Positions 26,490 to 36,342 are shown, counted from the first letter of the stretch. The stretch is DNA of 64,000 nucleotides from Cytobacillus stercorigallinarum (GCF_014836495.1 NZ_JACSQT010000003.1:310647-374646), one strand, 5' to 3'. The notes: generated by a model not told the origin, from the letters alone. Numbers and translations: made by a program.

Positions 26490-27850
26490 TCATTGAACTT
26501 AAAGCAAACAGAGCTTCCATCAGAAATATGAGCAATGTAAAAAGAGAAATTAAAGCAAATAGATTCCCAATCAGAAATATGGGCAACGTAAAAAGAGAAA
26601 GCAAAGCAAACAGAGTGTCTATCTGAAATATGAGCAACGCAAAAGGGGGAACCCAAGCAAACAGAGTCCCCATCAGAAATATGAGCAACGCAAAAGGGGA
26701 AACCCAAGCAAACGGAGTCCCAGCCTGAAATATGAGCAACGTAAAAGGAGAAAACCAAGCAAATAGAGCCCCTATCAGAAATATGAGCAACGCAAAAGGA
26801 GAAAACCAAGCAAACAGAGCTTCCATCAGAAATATGAGCAACGCAAAAAGAGAAAGCAAAGCAAACAGAGTCCCCATCTGAAATATGAGCAACGCAAAAA
26901 GAGAAAGCAATGCAAACAGAGTGTCTATCTGAAATATGAGCAACGCAAAAGGAGAAAGCAAAGCAAACAGAGTCCCCATCAGAAATATGAGCAACGCAAA
27001 AGGAGAAAAACAAGCAAACAGAGCCCCTATCAGAAATATGAGCAACGCAAAACGGGGAACACAAGCAAACAGAGTCCCCTTAAGAAATATGAGCAACGCA
27101 AAAAGAGAAAGCAAAGCAAACAGAGCACCCACCAGATATATGAGCAACGCAAAACGGGGAACACAAGCAAACAGAGTCCCCATCAGAAATATGTGCAACG
27201 CAAAAAGAGAAAGCAAAGCAAACAGAGTCCCGATCAGAAATATGTGCAACGTAAAAAGGGAAACCCAAGCAAATAGTGCCCCCACCAGATATATGAGCAA
27301 CGCAAAAGGAGAAAACCAAGCAAATAGAGTCCCCCACCAGATATATGAGCAACGCAAAAGGGGAAACCCAAGCAAACAGAGTCCCCATCAGAAATATGTG
27401 CAACGTAAAAGGGGAAACCCAAGCAAATAGTGCCCCCACCAGATATATGAGCAACGCAAAAAGAGAAAGCAAAGCAAACAGAGCACCCACCAGAAATATG
27501 AGCAACGCAAAACGGGGAAACCAAGCAAACAGAGTCCCCATCAGAAATATGAGCAACGCAAAAAGAGAAAGCAAAGCAAACAGAGCACCCACCAGAAATA
27601 TGAGCAACGCAAAAGGAGAAAAACAAGCAAACAGAGTCCCCATCTGAAATATGAGCAACGCAAAAGGAGAAAGCAAAGCAAACAGAGTCCCCATCTGAAA
27701 TATGAGCAACGCAAAAAGAGAAAGCAATGCAAACAGAGCTTCCATCAGAAATATGAGCAACGCAAAAGGAGAAAACCAAGCAAACAGAGCTTCCATCAGA
27801 AATATGAGCAACGCAAAACGGGAAAACCAAACAAACAGAGTCCCCATCTT
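26490..27850 (+). repeat. 51-bp minisatellite array 1 (26 units, forward)
   Basis: Twenty-six tandem units with a pitch of exactly 51 bases (one of 52, around 27296-27348). The core ATGAGCAACGCAAAA recurs at about 26529, 26580, 26631 and so on to 27805. Each unit then has a G/A-rich variable part, AAGCAAACAGAG and a variable C-rich CCCCATCAG or CACCCACCAG linker. Several units are identical to non-neighbours, suggesting block duplication or gene conversion. Because 51 is divisible by 3, long frames stay open on both strands, but none has a ribosome binding site and units differ by many amino-acid-changing substitutions. I read it as non-coding. Confidence 0.93.
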
Positions 27851-27914
27851 TTCCCTATTCATCTGCCATCAAACTATTTATACTAAAAGGACACGAGACT
27901 ATAGGAGGTTCTTT

Positions 27915-29038
27915 ATGGATTTATTAAAAACTTGGGAGTCGGCTCTTTTAAGTTCAAATTCTATCATCCGGACTTATGCGTCAGAGACATTAGAACATAC
28001 TTTTCTTTCAACTCCTGATACGCTTAATAAAGTATTAGATTCTCAATATGCTGATGCGCTTATTCCACATATCAAATATATGCATTAGATAAAAAAAGTA
28101 TCGATCTCTTAATTAAAAGGATTGAATCTTCCCATCCTCTAGATCTTTCCATTATCAATATTTACTTTTACAAGCATCACCAGAATTACTACTTGCGAAT
28201 AAGAAGAAATTGAAGTCATATGTAGAACCATCACTATTAGAATGGTTGGAAGGTTTGAAAGCAGCTAATAACGAAAGTCTCTGGGAAGACTTTGGTATGG
28301 TTTTAGCCGAACCGGACAAGAAATTTAACCCAGAACTACATCCTTATGGAATATACATTGTAGATGAACTTCTCCTTAGGAACGAACTATTGACGAGCGA
28401 AATTGATATCGTTCTAGAAGAAAACCTTAAGAAACCTTTTTTTACTTACGATGCTATTTACTTTCTATATTTTGCTGGAAAAATTAAATACGAAGGCGCA
28501 CTTCAAGCCCTTTTAAAGATAATTAGAAGAGGCTTGTCGCTCATTGATTCGAATAGGTAATGATACGGTTATTAAAGAGGTTGAAAAAATTGCTTTAAAC
28601 GAGAACTACATTCATTGTATCGATAGATTAGCAAAAATAAGAACAGATGCGTCTGAAAAAGCCTTACTCCGACTTTTTGAGCAAACAAAGAATATATCCA
28701 TTCAAACAGTAATAGCTGATGCCCTGTGTCAACAACTATCTATTGCAGCCATTCATAAAGTAGAACATTTGTTAGAAGAAGGTTTTGATGCGAGCATCCT
28801 AGAATTAGATGAATCTCTTTATGCAAACTTGGTGCTCCAACAAATAGATAAGCCCTATATAAATGAAATGAAAAACAATGTTCTTCAACAACAGGCACAC
28901 GCCAAACAACTGTTAGATGTGTACTTCCAACAGCCGGTGACAAAAAAAAAATCGGACGGAATGACCCGTTCCCATGCGGTAGTGTTGTATGGCATAATTG
29001 TTAAAAGGAGCTTCGTAAAAAAGCTCCCTTTGGTTTAA
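27915..29038 (+). pseudogene. Frameshifted HEAT-like repeat protein gene
   Basis: The gene starts at ATG 27915 behind AGGAGG (LLKTWESALLSSNSIIRTYA) and breaks at 28088. It resumes in another frame (QYLLLQASPELLLANKKKLK to ALQALLKIIR), shifts again near 28530 and continues as EACRSLIRIGNDTVIKEVEK to about 29038. Together these would give a helical-repeat protein of about 350 residues. The middle part pairs helices as HEAT/PBS-type repeats do. Two frame breaks indicate inactivation. It begins 65 bases after array 1 ends. Family placement is tentative. Confidence 0.55.
29003..29034. terminator. Terminator between the HEAT pseudogene and atoE-like gene
   Basis: AAAGGAGCTT pairs with AAGCTCCCTTT (one bulge) between converging genes. 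A/T runs are on both flanks. Confidence 0.65.
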
Positions 29039-30351
29039 TAGACCCAAAATATGAGAATAGAAGTAATCACACCAACCCAAACACTCAATAAAATACAATA
29101 GCCCATAATATGACGAATATGCAGACCTACTACACTTAAAATAGGGAGTGCCCAAAATGGCTGTATAAGATTCGTCCAGCCATCTCCCCATCCAACAGCC
29201 ATCGCCGTGATTGCATGATCCACTCCTAATTTTGCTCCAGCCGCTACTTGTAAAGGACCTTGCAACGCCCATTGGCCCCCACCTGAAGGAGCAAGTAAAT
29301 TAACAAACCCAGCAGTCCAGTAAGTAAATAACCTAAACGTTTCTGTCGATGCTACCGATGCCATCCAATTAACAATATTTTCTGCTAACCCAGAACTTCC
29401 TAAGACAGCAATAATTCCCGCATAAAAAGGAAACTGTAAGATAATCGGCGAAATCGATGTTGCGGCATCTTTAAATGCCTCAGCATATCGAAAGAGAGAC
29501 TGGTGACATAATAAACCGAGAGATAAGAATGTAAGATTAATAATATTCAAGTCTAAATCTCTACCATTAAAAAAAGAAATAAAAACATATAATAAGCCTA
29601 TAATTCCTGTGATTATCCCCCATATTCTGGCATGTTCTAACCGAGAGGCAAACGAATGTTTATTTGCTTCATCGCCATCTATCCGAGAAGAGATCTTTTT
29701 TTCTTTTTCCACAAAAGGAATAATGTTTTTCTTTGGAGCCATTAAGACGAGAAAAATAGGCATAGTAATCAATAAAGCTAACAAGATGATAATAGTACCT
29801 GAATGAAAAATCGTTTCTGATGTGGGGATAACACCAATCATACTTTCAAGGAAATGCCCTTCTGTCGCCACCGATAATCCAATTGAACTTGATAACCCAG
29901 CAGTATATAAAACTGTTGGTGCATAAGCAGCCGCTACTAGTAAGGGAAAATGTGCTTTCTGATTTCTTTTCCCCACTTCTCGAGCAATAATCGCACCGAC
30001 AATAACCGCCAATCCCCAATTAATATAATAAGCAAATGAAGTCACGAGAAATGTTAGCACATAAGCTTGATTTGCGCTTTTAGCTAGGGACGCGACTCTA
30101 ATAAGAAAACGTTCAATAAAAGGGACTTTCGCTAGCGCCATACCTGTCATTAATAATAAAATCATTTGCATAGTGAAAGTCAGATAGGCCCAAAAGCCAT
30201 CACCATAAGACTCCACAATCGTCAATGGATCACTTGGATTCATCACTAAAGCAATAACCATCATAAGCAACATCAGTATCACGGCAATGACAAAGGCATC
30301 CGGCAAAAATCTTTCAACAATTTTTGAAAATCTCTCTGCCAAACGATTCAT
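29035..30351 (-). CDS. Short-chain fatty acid transporter, AtoE/TIGR00366 family
   Basis: A 438-residue membrane protein with about 12 segments, matching the short-chain fatty acid permease family (E. coli AtoE). Landmarks are the N-terminal ERFSKIVERFLPDAFVIAVI, FAYYINWGLAVIVGAIIARE, LLAPSGGGQWALQGPLQVAA and GVDHAITAMAVGWGDGWTNL. It is a single-gene unit between the two inverted repeat arrays, with no ato or but genes alongside. Likely role: uptake of acetoacetate, butyrate or similar short acids. Confidence 0.85.
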   Translation of the reverse strand: MNRLAERFSKIVERFLPDAFVIAVILMLLMMVIALVMNPSDPLTIVESYGDGFWAYLTFTMQMILLLMTGMALAKVPFIERFLIRVASLAKSANQAYVLTFLVTSFAYYINWGLAVIVGAIIAREVGKRNQKAHFPLLVAAAYAPTVLYTAGLSSSIGLSVATEGHFLESMIGVIPTSETIFHSGTIIILLALLITMPIFLVLMAPKKNIIPFVEKEKKISSRIDGDEANKHSFASRLEHARIWGIITGIIGLLYVFISFFNGRDLDLNIINLTFLSLGLLCHQSLFRYAEAFKDAATSISPIILQFPFYAGIIAVLGSSGLAENIVNWMASVASTETFRLFTYWTAGFVNLLAPSGGGQWALQGPLQVAAGAKLGVDHAITAMAVGWGDGWTNLIQPFWALPILSVVGLHIRHIMGYCILLSVWVGVITSILIFWVY

Positions 30352-30494
30352 TCCTAACTCCCCCTAATACGCTTGTCAGCACTAGGCTGTAGTACATGGT
30401 ATGATTTTTCAGAGAATGTTATACCGCTTTATTTTTGTAGGCTTTAGCGTAGATTTGTTTTATAATAGTTAAAAATAGGAAAGGATGATTTTGT

Positions 30495-31403
30495 TTGACT
30501 ATTATGAAACCCCTCTTTCTTCCCCAACAACTCCGTTTTCTCAACGCACTCCATGCTAGAAAAGAATTATCGTCAGGCCAGCTCCATCACCTACAATCAA
30601 TGAAAAAAGGAGCAGATGGTGAAATACGTTGGACAACCCTCTTAAACGAACTGCCAGATGACATACCCATTCTCTATGATCTCAATTTAGAAATAAACCA
30701 AACCGTTTTTCAAATCGACGCCCTCTGTATCCTACAAAACAAAATGGTTATATTTGAAATCAAAAACTACAGAGGAAATTATTCAATAGTAGATAATCAA
30801 TGGTTTAGCCCAACAAAAAAGGAAATGAAAGACCCCCTCCTCCAAATCAAACGTAACGAAACACTCATTCACCAATTTCTTAAAAAGCATCAGCTTCCAA
30901 TCCCCTTTGACTATCACCTTATATTCGTCCATCCCGAATTTGTTTTATACGGTGCGACGCCAAATCAAAACGTTATTTTCCCTGGACAAATTCCAGCATT
31001 CCTAGACACCTTTAAAAATCAAACAATCTCGCCAACAGGTCTCCATACGAAAGTCATCGATACTTTACTAACCAACCATAAGAGCAAACTTACAATGCTC
31101 GTCAAACCAGAATATGACTACGAAGAATTGGCAAAGGGCGTCTTTTGTAACGGGTGTTGTGGGAGGATGATGCGGATAAGCAAAAAAAGTTTTAAATGCA
31201 CTCATTGCTCTCAAATCATTGTATTAAAAAAAGTAGTCTTAGAAATGATCAAGCAATACAAACTCCTATTCCCGCAACGTAAAATCAAAAAAAGTACCAT
31301 TTATGATTGGTGCGGCAAGGAAATAAGTGGAGATTCAATATTAAGAGTCTTGCAACAAAACTATACTGAAAAAGGGAAATCAAGAGGTGTTTACTACGAA
31401 TAG
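30495..31403 (+). CDS. NERD (nuclease-related) domain protein
   Basis: A 302-residue protein. Residues about 35-150 form the NERD domain: IPILYDLNLEINQTVFQIDALCI, then MVIFEIKNYRGNY (the D...E-x-K nuclease-like triad) and IKRNETLIHQFL. Residues about 215-245 carry a four-cysteine zinc ribbon (CNGCCGRMMRISKKSFKCTHC with an internal CNGC). The C-terminus looks helical and may bind DNA. The start is TTG 30495 or ATG 30504; AAAGGATGA precedes both. NERD proteins are thought to act on DNA, but cellular roles are mostly unknown. Confidence 0.8.
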   Translation: MTIMKPLFLPQQLRFLNALHARKELSSGQLHHLQSMKKGADGEIRWTTLLNELPDDIPILYDLNLEINQTVFQIDALCILQNKMVIFEIKNYRGNYSIVDNQWFSPTKKEMKDPLLQIKRNETLIHQFLKKHQLPIPFDYHLIFVHPEFVLYGATPNQNVIFPGQIPAFLDTFKNQTISPTGLHTKVIDTLLTNHKSKLTMLVKPEYDYEELAKGVFCNGCCGRMMRISKKSFKCTHCSQIIVLKKVVLEMIKQYKLLFPQRKIKKSTIYDWCGKEISGDSILRVLQQNYTEKGKSRGVYYE

Positions 31404-31424
31404 ATAAGAACCAATTAATTCTAC

Positions 31425-31452
31425 TAGCGACGACTTTTATTAGTCGTCGCTA
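31425..31452 (+). terminator. Terminator-like hairpin after the NERD gene
   Basis: TAGCGACGAC pairs with GTCGTCGCTA around a T-rich loop, 20 bases after the stop codon. The downstream T-tract is weak. Confidence 0.5.
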
Positions 31453-31534
31453 TCTATGCTCGTTAATTATTCGTTTGTTTTCTTTATAACTATTAGATTT
31501 GCTTTTGGTTACGAGTATTCGAGGCTTTAGCCTT

Positions 31535-32800
31535 AAAACTTTCTTTTCTTTTTGTGTTGCTCATATTTCTGGTGGGGGCTCTGTTTGCTTGGGTTTCCCT
31601 TTTTGCGTTGCTCTTATTTCAGGCTGGGACTCCGTTTGCTTGGGTTTCTTCTTTTGCGTTGCTCATTTTTCTGATGGGGACTCTGTTTGCTTTGCTTTCC
31701 CCTTTTGCATTGCTCATTTTTCTGGTGGGGGCTTTGTTTGCTTTGCTTTCTATTTTTAAGTTGCTCATTTTTCTGATGGGGACTCTGTTTGCTTTGCTTT
31801 CTCCTTTTGCGTTGCTCATATTTCTGGTGGGGGCTTTGTTTGCTTGGGTTTCTTCTTTTGCGTTGCTCATATATCTGGTGGGGGGTCTGTTTGCTTTGCT
31901 TTCTCCTTTTGCGTTGCTCATTTTTCTGATGGGGGCTCTATTTGCTTGGCTTTCTCCGTTTGCGTTGCTCATTTTTCTGGTGGGGGCTCTATTTGCTTGG
32001 CTTTCCCCTTTTTCGTTGCTCATATTTCTGATGAGGGCTCTATTTGCTTTGCTTTCTCTTTTTTCGTTGCTCATATTTCAGATAGACACTCTGTTTGCTT
32101 GGGTTCCCCCTCTTTCATTGCTCATATTTCTGATGGGGACTCTATTTGCTTGGGTTTCCCCTTTTGCGTTGCTCATTTTTCTGGTGGGGGCTTTGTTTGC
32201 TTTGCTTTCTATTTTTCCGTTGCTCATTTTTCTGATGGGGACTCTATTTGCTTTGCTTTCTCCTTTTGCGTTGCTCATTTTTCTGATGGGGGCTCTATTT
32301 GCTTGGGTTCCCCTTTTTTCGTTGCTCATATTTCTGATGGGGACTCTATTTGCTTTGCTTTCTCTTTTTTCGTTGCTCATATTTCAGCCAGACACTCTAT
32401 CTGCTTTGATTCCTCCTTTTTCGTTGCTCATACTTCAACTAGACACTCTATCTGCTTCGGTTTCCCCTTTTTCGTTGCTCATACTTCAACTAGACACTCT
32501 ATCTGCTTCGGTTTCCCCTTTTTCGTTGCTCATACTTCAACCAGACACTCTATCTGCTTTGATTCCTCTTTTATCGTTGCTCATACTTCAACCAGACACT
32601 CTATCTGCTTTCATTCCTCTTTTATCGTTGCTCATATTTCAGCCAGACACTCTATTTGCTTTGCTTTCTCTTTTTTCGTTGCTCATATTTCAGCCAGACA
32701 CTCTATCTGCTTCGGTTTCCTCTTTTACGTTGCTCATATTTCAGCCAGACACTCTATTTGCTTCGGTTTCCCATTTCGCGCCGCTCTCAGCTCTAACTTC
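31535..32800 (-). repeat. 51-bp minisatellite array 2 (about 25 units, reverse orientation)
   Basis: The same 51-bp family as array 1 but on the opposite strand. Units carry the reverse-complement core TTTTGCGTTGCTCAT from about 31553 to 32777, at a steady 51-base pitch. The left two-thirds use the linker CTGATGGGGACTC or CTGGTGGGGGCT. The right third switches to CAGCCAGACACTC or CAACTAGACACTC, so subtypes are segregated. The last unit, next to the aromatic cluster, is degenerate (GCGCCGCTCTCAG). Array 1 and array 2 form a giant inverted repeat around 27.9-31.5 kb. Confidence 0.93.
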
Positions 32801-32864
32801 CCCCTCCTGTTTCCCGTACAGAATGTTTACTATACTAAACATCATCCCTAACACCACACAAATC

Positions 32865-32894
32865 CAAAAAAAGCCCACAACTCCACTGCGGGCT
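32865..32894 (-). terminator. Intrinsic terminator after the first hpaB-type gene
   Basis: Minus strand AGCCCGCA...TGTGGGCT followed by seven T residues, 13 bases past the stop at 32908. Confidence 0.8.
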
Positions 32895-32907
32895 CTCATA
32901 CTAATTA

Positions 32908-34419
32908 TTAATAAAATACTTTTTCTTTCCCACCCGAACCGTTTATCCACGTAGAACCGACCCAGCCATCTAGGTTATAATCGCTTAGTGCTTGATCGAC
33001 GAAGGATTTGAATTGAGCGGTGTGACCTGCGGCGTCTGCCATTTTCAAGTTGTCTAAGCGGATGCCATCTTGATTACCGGCGTAGTTAATTTCATAGAGT
33101 TCATTGCGGCCGCCGAATTCGGTGCCAATGGCATCCCAAACAAGCTTCAATAGTTTGACACGTTCTTCTGCTGTAATCCCGTCCGATCCTTTATAATATT
33201 TATCCAAATACGTGCGGATTTCAGGATTTTGGAAATCTTTCGCACTGGAAGGAAGCTGAATCAAACCGCCTGCCACTACTTGCTCGAAGATTTCCTTGAT
33301 TTTTGGCCAAACAACCGGTGCAAAAGTACGATAAGCGGTGGCATAGGTGCTATTCGGCAACACATATCCCCCCGGCGCTTCTTCTGGATCAAGGGCCATA
33401 GCAGTAGAGATCGACCAGAACATATTACGCCAGGCGATGACTTCACCAATACTAGCTTGCACACCACGGAATTGGTGAGATCCGGCTGCTTCCGTTGCCT
33501 TCATTAGCAAGCCAACCATAAAGTCTAGCTTAACGGCAAAACGGGTACATCCTTGGAAAGTATAGCGATTGATCCAGCCCGTTTTCGGTCGGAAACCGTT
33601 CGTAATTTCTACATTTTTATAAGCCAATACATCTTCCCACGGAATAAAAACATTATCCAACACGATGACGGCATCATTCTCATCAAACCGGCTAGATAGT
33701 GGATAATCAAATGGGCTGCCTAATGTTGTAGCGATTTCTTCATAAGATTGACGACTAATGACTTTCAAACCCGGTGCATTCATCGGTACAAAGAAAATCA
33801 AGGCGTGGCTCTGATCACCATCCATCACTGGCGCATAGTTAGCGACAAAATTATAATGGGTTAGCGCCGCGGATGTACCGACCATTTTGGCACCGCTTAC
33901 AATAATGCCATTCTCCTTCTCTTCAACCGCACGTACAAAAACATCCTTATTCTTTTCTAACGGTTGGCCGCGGTCTAATTGTGGATTAACGATGGTGTGA
34001 TTACAAAAAGGAACATCTTTTTGTGCTTTTTTGTACCATCTTCTGGCATTGTCTTCAAACCCTTTATAAAAGTCAGCATAAGGTCCAAGTGATCCGGTAA
34101 ATGCTGCCTTATAGTCTGGTGTTCTGCCCATGAATCCATAGCTCATTCGTGACCACTCGGCCATGGCATCTCTTGCCTCGAGCAATTCTTGCGCATTTTT
34201 TGATCCTTTGAAGAACTTATGGGTACGGAAGCCAAATTCAGACTCAGTTGTTAGGACGGGTGCCGTACTCGGATCATGTAACGCATCATACATTCGCGCG
34301 ATTGACCTTGCTGCATTGCGATAAGCTGGATGGGTGGTCACATCCTTGACTGTTTCTCCATTTAAATAAACCACACGGCCATCACGTAGACTCTCTAAAT
34401 ATTCTTTACCAGTTAGCAT
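32908..34419 (-). CDS. hpaB: HpaB-type flavin-dependent aromatic monooxygenase, copy 1 (4-hydroxyphenylacetate or phenol 3-/2-monooxygenase)
   Basis: A 503-residue two-component monooxygenase oxygenase subunit. Family marks are TGKEYLESLRDGRVVYLNGE, VTTHPAYRN, MGRTPDYKAAF, HTIVNPQLDR, the FAD/substrate loop SPFDYPLSSRFDENDA and FQGCTRFAVKLDFMVGL. ATG at 34419 follows GGAGGG. It uses FADH2 supplied by a separate reductase to ortho-hydroxylate a phenol. It resembles both HpaB and the phenol-hydroxylase PheA branch. Being next to a XylR/V4R-type sensor, it may serve phenols other than 4-hydroxyphenylacetate. A cre-like site lies 77 bases upstream. It differs clearly from copy 2 at 38376-39848. 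Confidence 0.85.
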   Translation of the reverse strand: MLTGKEYLESLRDGRVVYLNGETVKDVTTHPAYRNAARSIARMYDALHDPSTAPVLTTESEFGFRTHKFFKGSKNAQELLEARDAMAEWSRMSYGFMGRTPDYKAAFTGSLGPYADFYKGFEDNARRWYKKAQKDVPFCNHTIVNPQLDRGQPLEKNKDVFVRAVEEKENGIIVSGAKMVGTSAALTHYNFVANYAPVMDGDQSHALIFFVPMNAPGLKVISRQSYEEIATTLGSPFDYPLSSRFDENDAVIVLDNVFIPWEDVLAYKNVEITNGFRPKTGWINRYTFQGCTRFAVKLDFMVGLLMKATEAAGSHQFRGVQASIGEVIAWRNMFWSISTAMALDPEEAPGGYVLPNSTYATAYRTFAPVVWPKIKEIFEQVVAGGLIQLPSSAKDFQNPEIRTYLDKYYKGSDGITAEERVKLLKLVWDAIGTEFGGRNELYEINYAGNQDGIRLDNLKMADAAGHTAQFKSFVDQALSDYNLDGWVGSTWINGSGGKEKVFY

Positions 34420-34495
34420 AGTGAAACCCTCCATTTATTTATTTGTTTATTAATAAAAGGATAACAAGGGTTTCTACAACAATACTTGCTTATAA

Positions 34496-34512
34496 ATTTA
34501 AGCGTTTTCACA
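34496..34512 (-). promoter_or_regulatory. CcpA cre-like site upstream of hpaB copy 1
   Basis: Minus strand TGTGAAAACGCTTAAAT contains TGAAAACGCTTAAA, a good cre match, in the gap between the regulator gene and hpaB copy 1. Confidence 0.55.
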
Positions 34513-34521
34513 TCTTTTTGT

Positions 34522-36342
34522 CTAAAAAATTTCTAGATCACCATTAACGATTAAGATTTGTAGTGTTAAGTATAGTTGGTAACCATATGAAGGGTCCCGT
34601 ACGTCCTTCCCTAATAAGGTTTCTATCTTCTTCACACGATAACGTAAACCACTCATCGATAAAGATAAATCTTCCATCGTTTTTTCTAAATTACATGCGT
34701 TCGAAAGAAAATAGTACAGTGTTTTCAATAAAGATAATTGGTCATTCTTATACGTCAACAACGGTTCCAACGTGTCTTTAGCTTTTTTCAAAATGGTTCC
34801 ATTCCCACTTGTTTGAATAAGCATTCCGACAACGCCCACTTCTTCAAACGAAACAAATGGATGGGAACTAGTGGCAAGACTGAGTGACGTTAACGACTCT
34901 TCATAGTGAGTTGCTGCTTTACCGATATTTTCAGCGCGCGCACTCATGCCTATTTTTATCAGGATGGAAGGAAAAGCTCTTTTCACCGCTCTCAGCAACC
35001 TGAGCGACTGCTCTTTCATTGATTCCGTTTGCGAAGGCTGCATTAAAAAAATAATTTGTCCATTTCGTTGACCAATTAATGTACCATCGTCTTTCTGAAA
35101 ATATTTGAACATAAATGCTAGCAACTGCTCATGGAAAAACAGTTCGTTGTCCTCTGAGGATGTCTTCTGCACATAACGCATAGCTAATATGTAATAAGGG
35201 CGATCTAAATAAATGTTTAGATACCTCCCTTTTTGTAAAACATCACTTACTGCCTGATATTGTCCATTCAATATTTGTTCTAAAAAATGCCCCTTCATCC
35301 GTTCCATCGCTTCGAAAGACGTTTTCTCATTTAACATAAATAACGAACAAGCCGTCGCCACTCGTTCTAGTATCATTTCGTCTACAACTGCCGGTTGCTT
35401 TTCTCCCTTTTGGTAAATAAAAGAACAGTAGCCGAACGTCTTTTTCTCCAGTCGTATCGGTGTAATCATACGTTTATATTCCTCATACTCAAAAAGCTCC
35501 GTATGCTGAACGCCTTGCCTTTCTATTGGCAATCCTTCTACCATGCCAACGACAGCAAGAGGCTTGTGGTCAGCATCTTCTATCAAAATGGAGATACCGG
35601 TTTTTTCATAAAGTACGAGGGCAATAGAAGTCAGGTCACTTCCTTTCGTTAGTTCATCCATTAATAGCTTATGTAAGGTGAGGGTCGTCTGGAGATTATT
35701 CCTTTCTTCTAGAAGGTTTTCGTAGGTTTGTTCTAATTCATCAACGATTGTATGATTTTCGTAGTAATGTAGTTCCTCACGAATAGTGTCATCCCAATCG
35801 TGTAACGATTTCCCGATATAATGGCAAGTTTGTGCCCCATTTGCTTTGCATGATTGTTCTTTAAAAATAACGGTATGACCGCAAATACTAGAATAATAGC
35901 CGCTTGCATAACCAATAAGCGTATAACAAATGGGCTGTTCAGCTGGGCCTGATTGCGTAAGATGTTCTTCTGCTTCATACGAACTTAACCAATCACCTGC
36001 TACATGAACGGATTTTACCGTACCATCTGCTTGCTGATCTATATGTAAATAAGAGGTTTTTACCTTCGTATACCCTTTCATCATATGCAAAATCGGACCT
36101 TGGCTCAAAATTTCCCGAATGGACGAAAACGGTTGTTCCAGTACTCTTTTCGCATCGTTTATCCCAAGGTTCCAACCATACCTTATGAGAAATCCTTTCA
36201 TTCGATCTAAACCAATATTTTTAATCAAATCTTTACGTAAAGTACCGAATACTGAGGATGAAGTAATAATGACGCGCTCGGTGTCCAAATAGATGGACCC
36301 ATTATGATTGTTTACTATCATTGTCGGATTCTGCTGACTCAT
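34522..36342 (-). CDS. Aromatic-sensing regulator: XylR_N/V4R sensor fused to PucR/CdaR-type HTH
   Basis: A 606-residue regulator. Residues about 10-115 resemble the XylR/DmpR aromatic-sensing A domain (GSIYLDTERVIITSSSVFGT, FLIRYGWNLGINDAKRVL). Residues 125-190 are a V4R domain with spaced cysteines (YSSICGHTVIFKEQSCKANG, CHYIGKSL). A coiled coil follows (about 200-235), then a GAF-like stretch and a CdaR/GGDEF-like region (about 375-480). The C-terminus ends in a PucR-type helix-turn-helix (LEKTMEDLSLSMSGLRYRVK). Proteobacterial XylR/DmpR join this sensor to a sigma54 AAA+ domain; here that is absent. ATG at 36342 follows GGAAGGG. It likely activates hpaB copy 1 in response to a phenolic. 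Confidence 0.82.
   Translation of the reverse strand: MSQQNPTMIVNNHNGSIYLDTERVIITSSSVFGTLRKDLIKNIGLDRMKGFLIRYGWNLGINDAKRVLEQPFSSIREILSQGPILHMMKGYTKVKTSYLHIDQQADGTVKSVHVAGDWLSSYEAEEHLTQSGPAEQPICYTLIGYASGYYSSICGHTVIFKEQSCKANGAQTCHYIGKSLHDWDDTIREELHYYENHTIVDELEQTYENLLEERNNLQTTLTLHKLLMDELTKGSDLTSIALVLYEKTGISILIEDADHKPLAVVGMVEGLPIERQGVQHTELFEYEEYKRMITPIRLEKKTFGYCSFIYQKGEKQPAVVDEMILERVATACSLFMLNEKTSFEAMERMKGHFLEQILNGQYQAVSDVLQKGRYLNIYLDRPYYILAMRYVQKTSSEDNELFFHEQLLAFMFKYFQKDDGTLIGQRNGQIIFLMQPSQTESMKEQSLRLLRAVKRAFPSILIKIGMSARAENIGKAATHYEESLTSLSLATSSHPFVSFEEVGVVGMLIQTSGNGTILKKAKDTLEPLLTYKNDQLSLLKTLYYFLSNACNLEKTMEDLSLSMSGLRYRVKKIETLLGKDVRDPSYGYQLYLTLQILIVNGDLEIF

Noticed and set aside
26467..27862. Several long open frames on both strands through repeat array 1, encoding hydrophobic or Cys-rich repeat proteins
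   Set aside because: They exist because the 51-bp period is a multiple of 3. None has a ribosome binding site, and units differ by many replacement changes.
31499..32954. A 466-codon frame and a 335-codon frame through array 2
   Set aside because: Same repeat artefact as array 1. The predicted proteins are simple hydrophobic repeats without start signals.
34435..34521. Sigma54 (-24/-12) promoter for hpaB copy 1, suggested by the XylR-like sensor
   Set aside because: No GG-N10-GC pattern at the right spacing, and the regulator lacks the AAA+ domain needed for sigma54.
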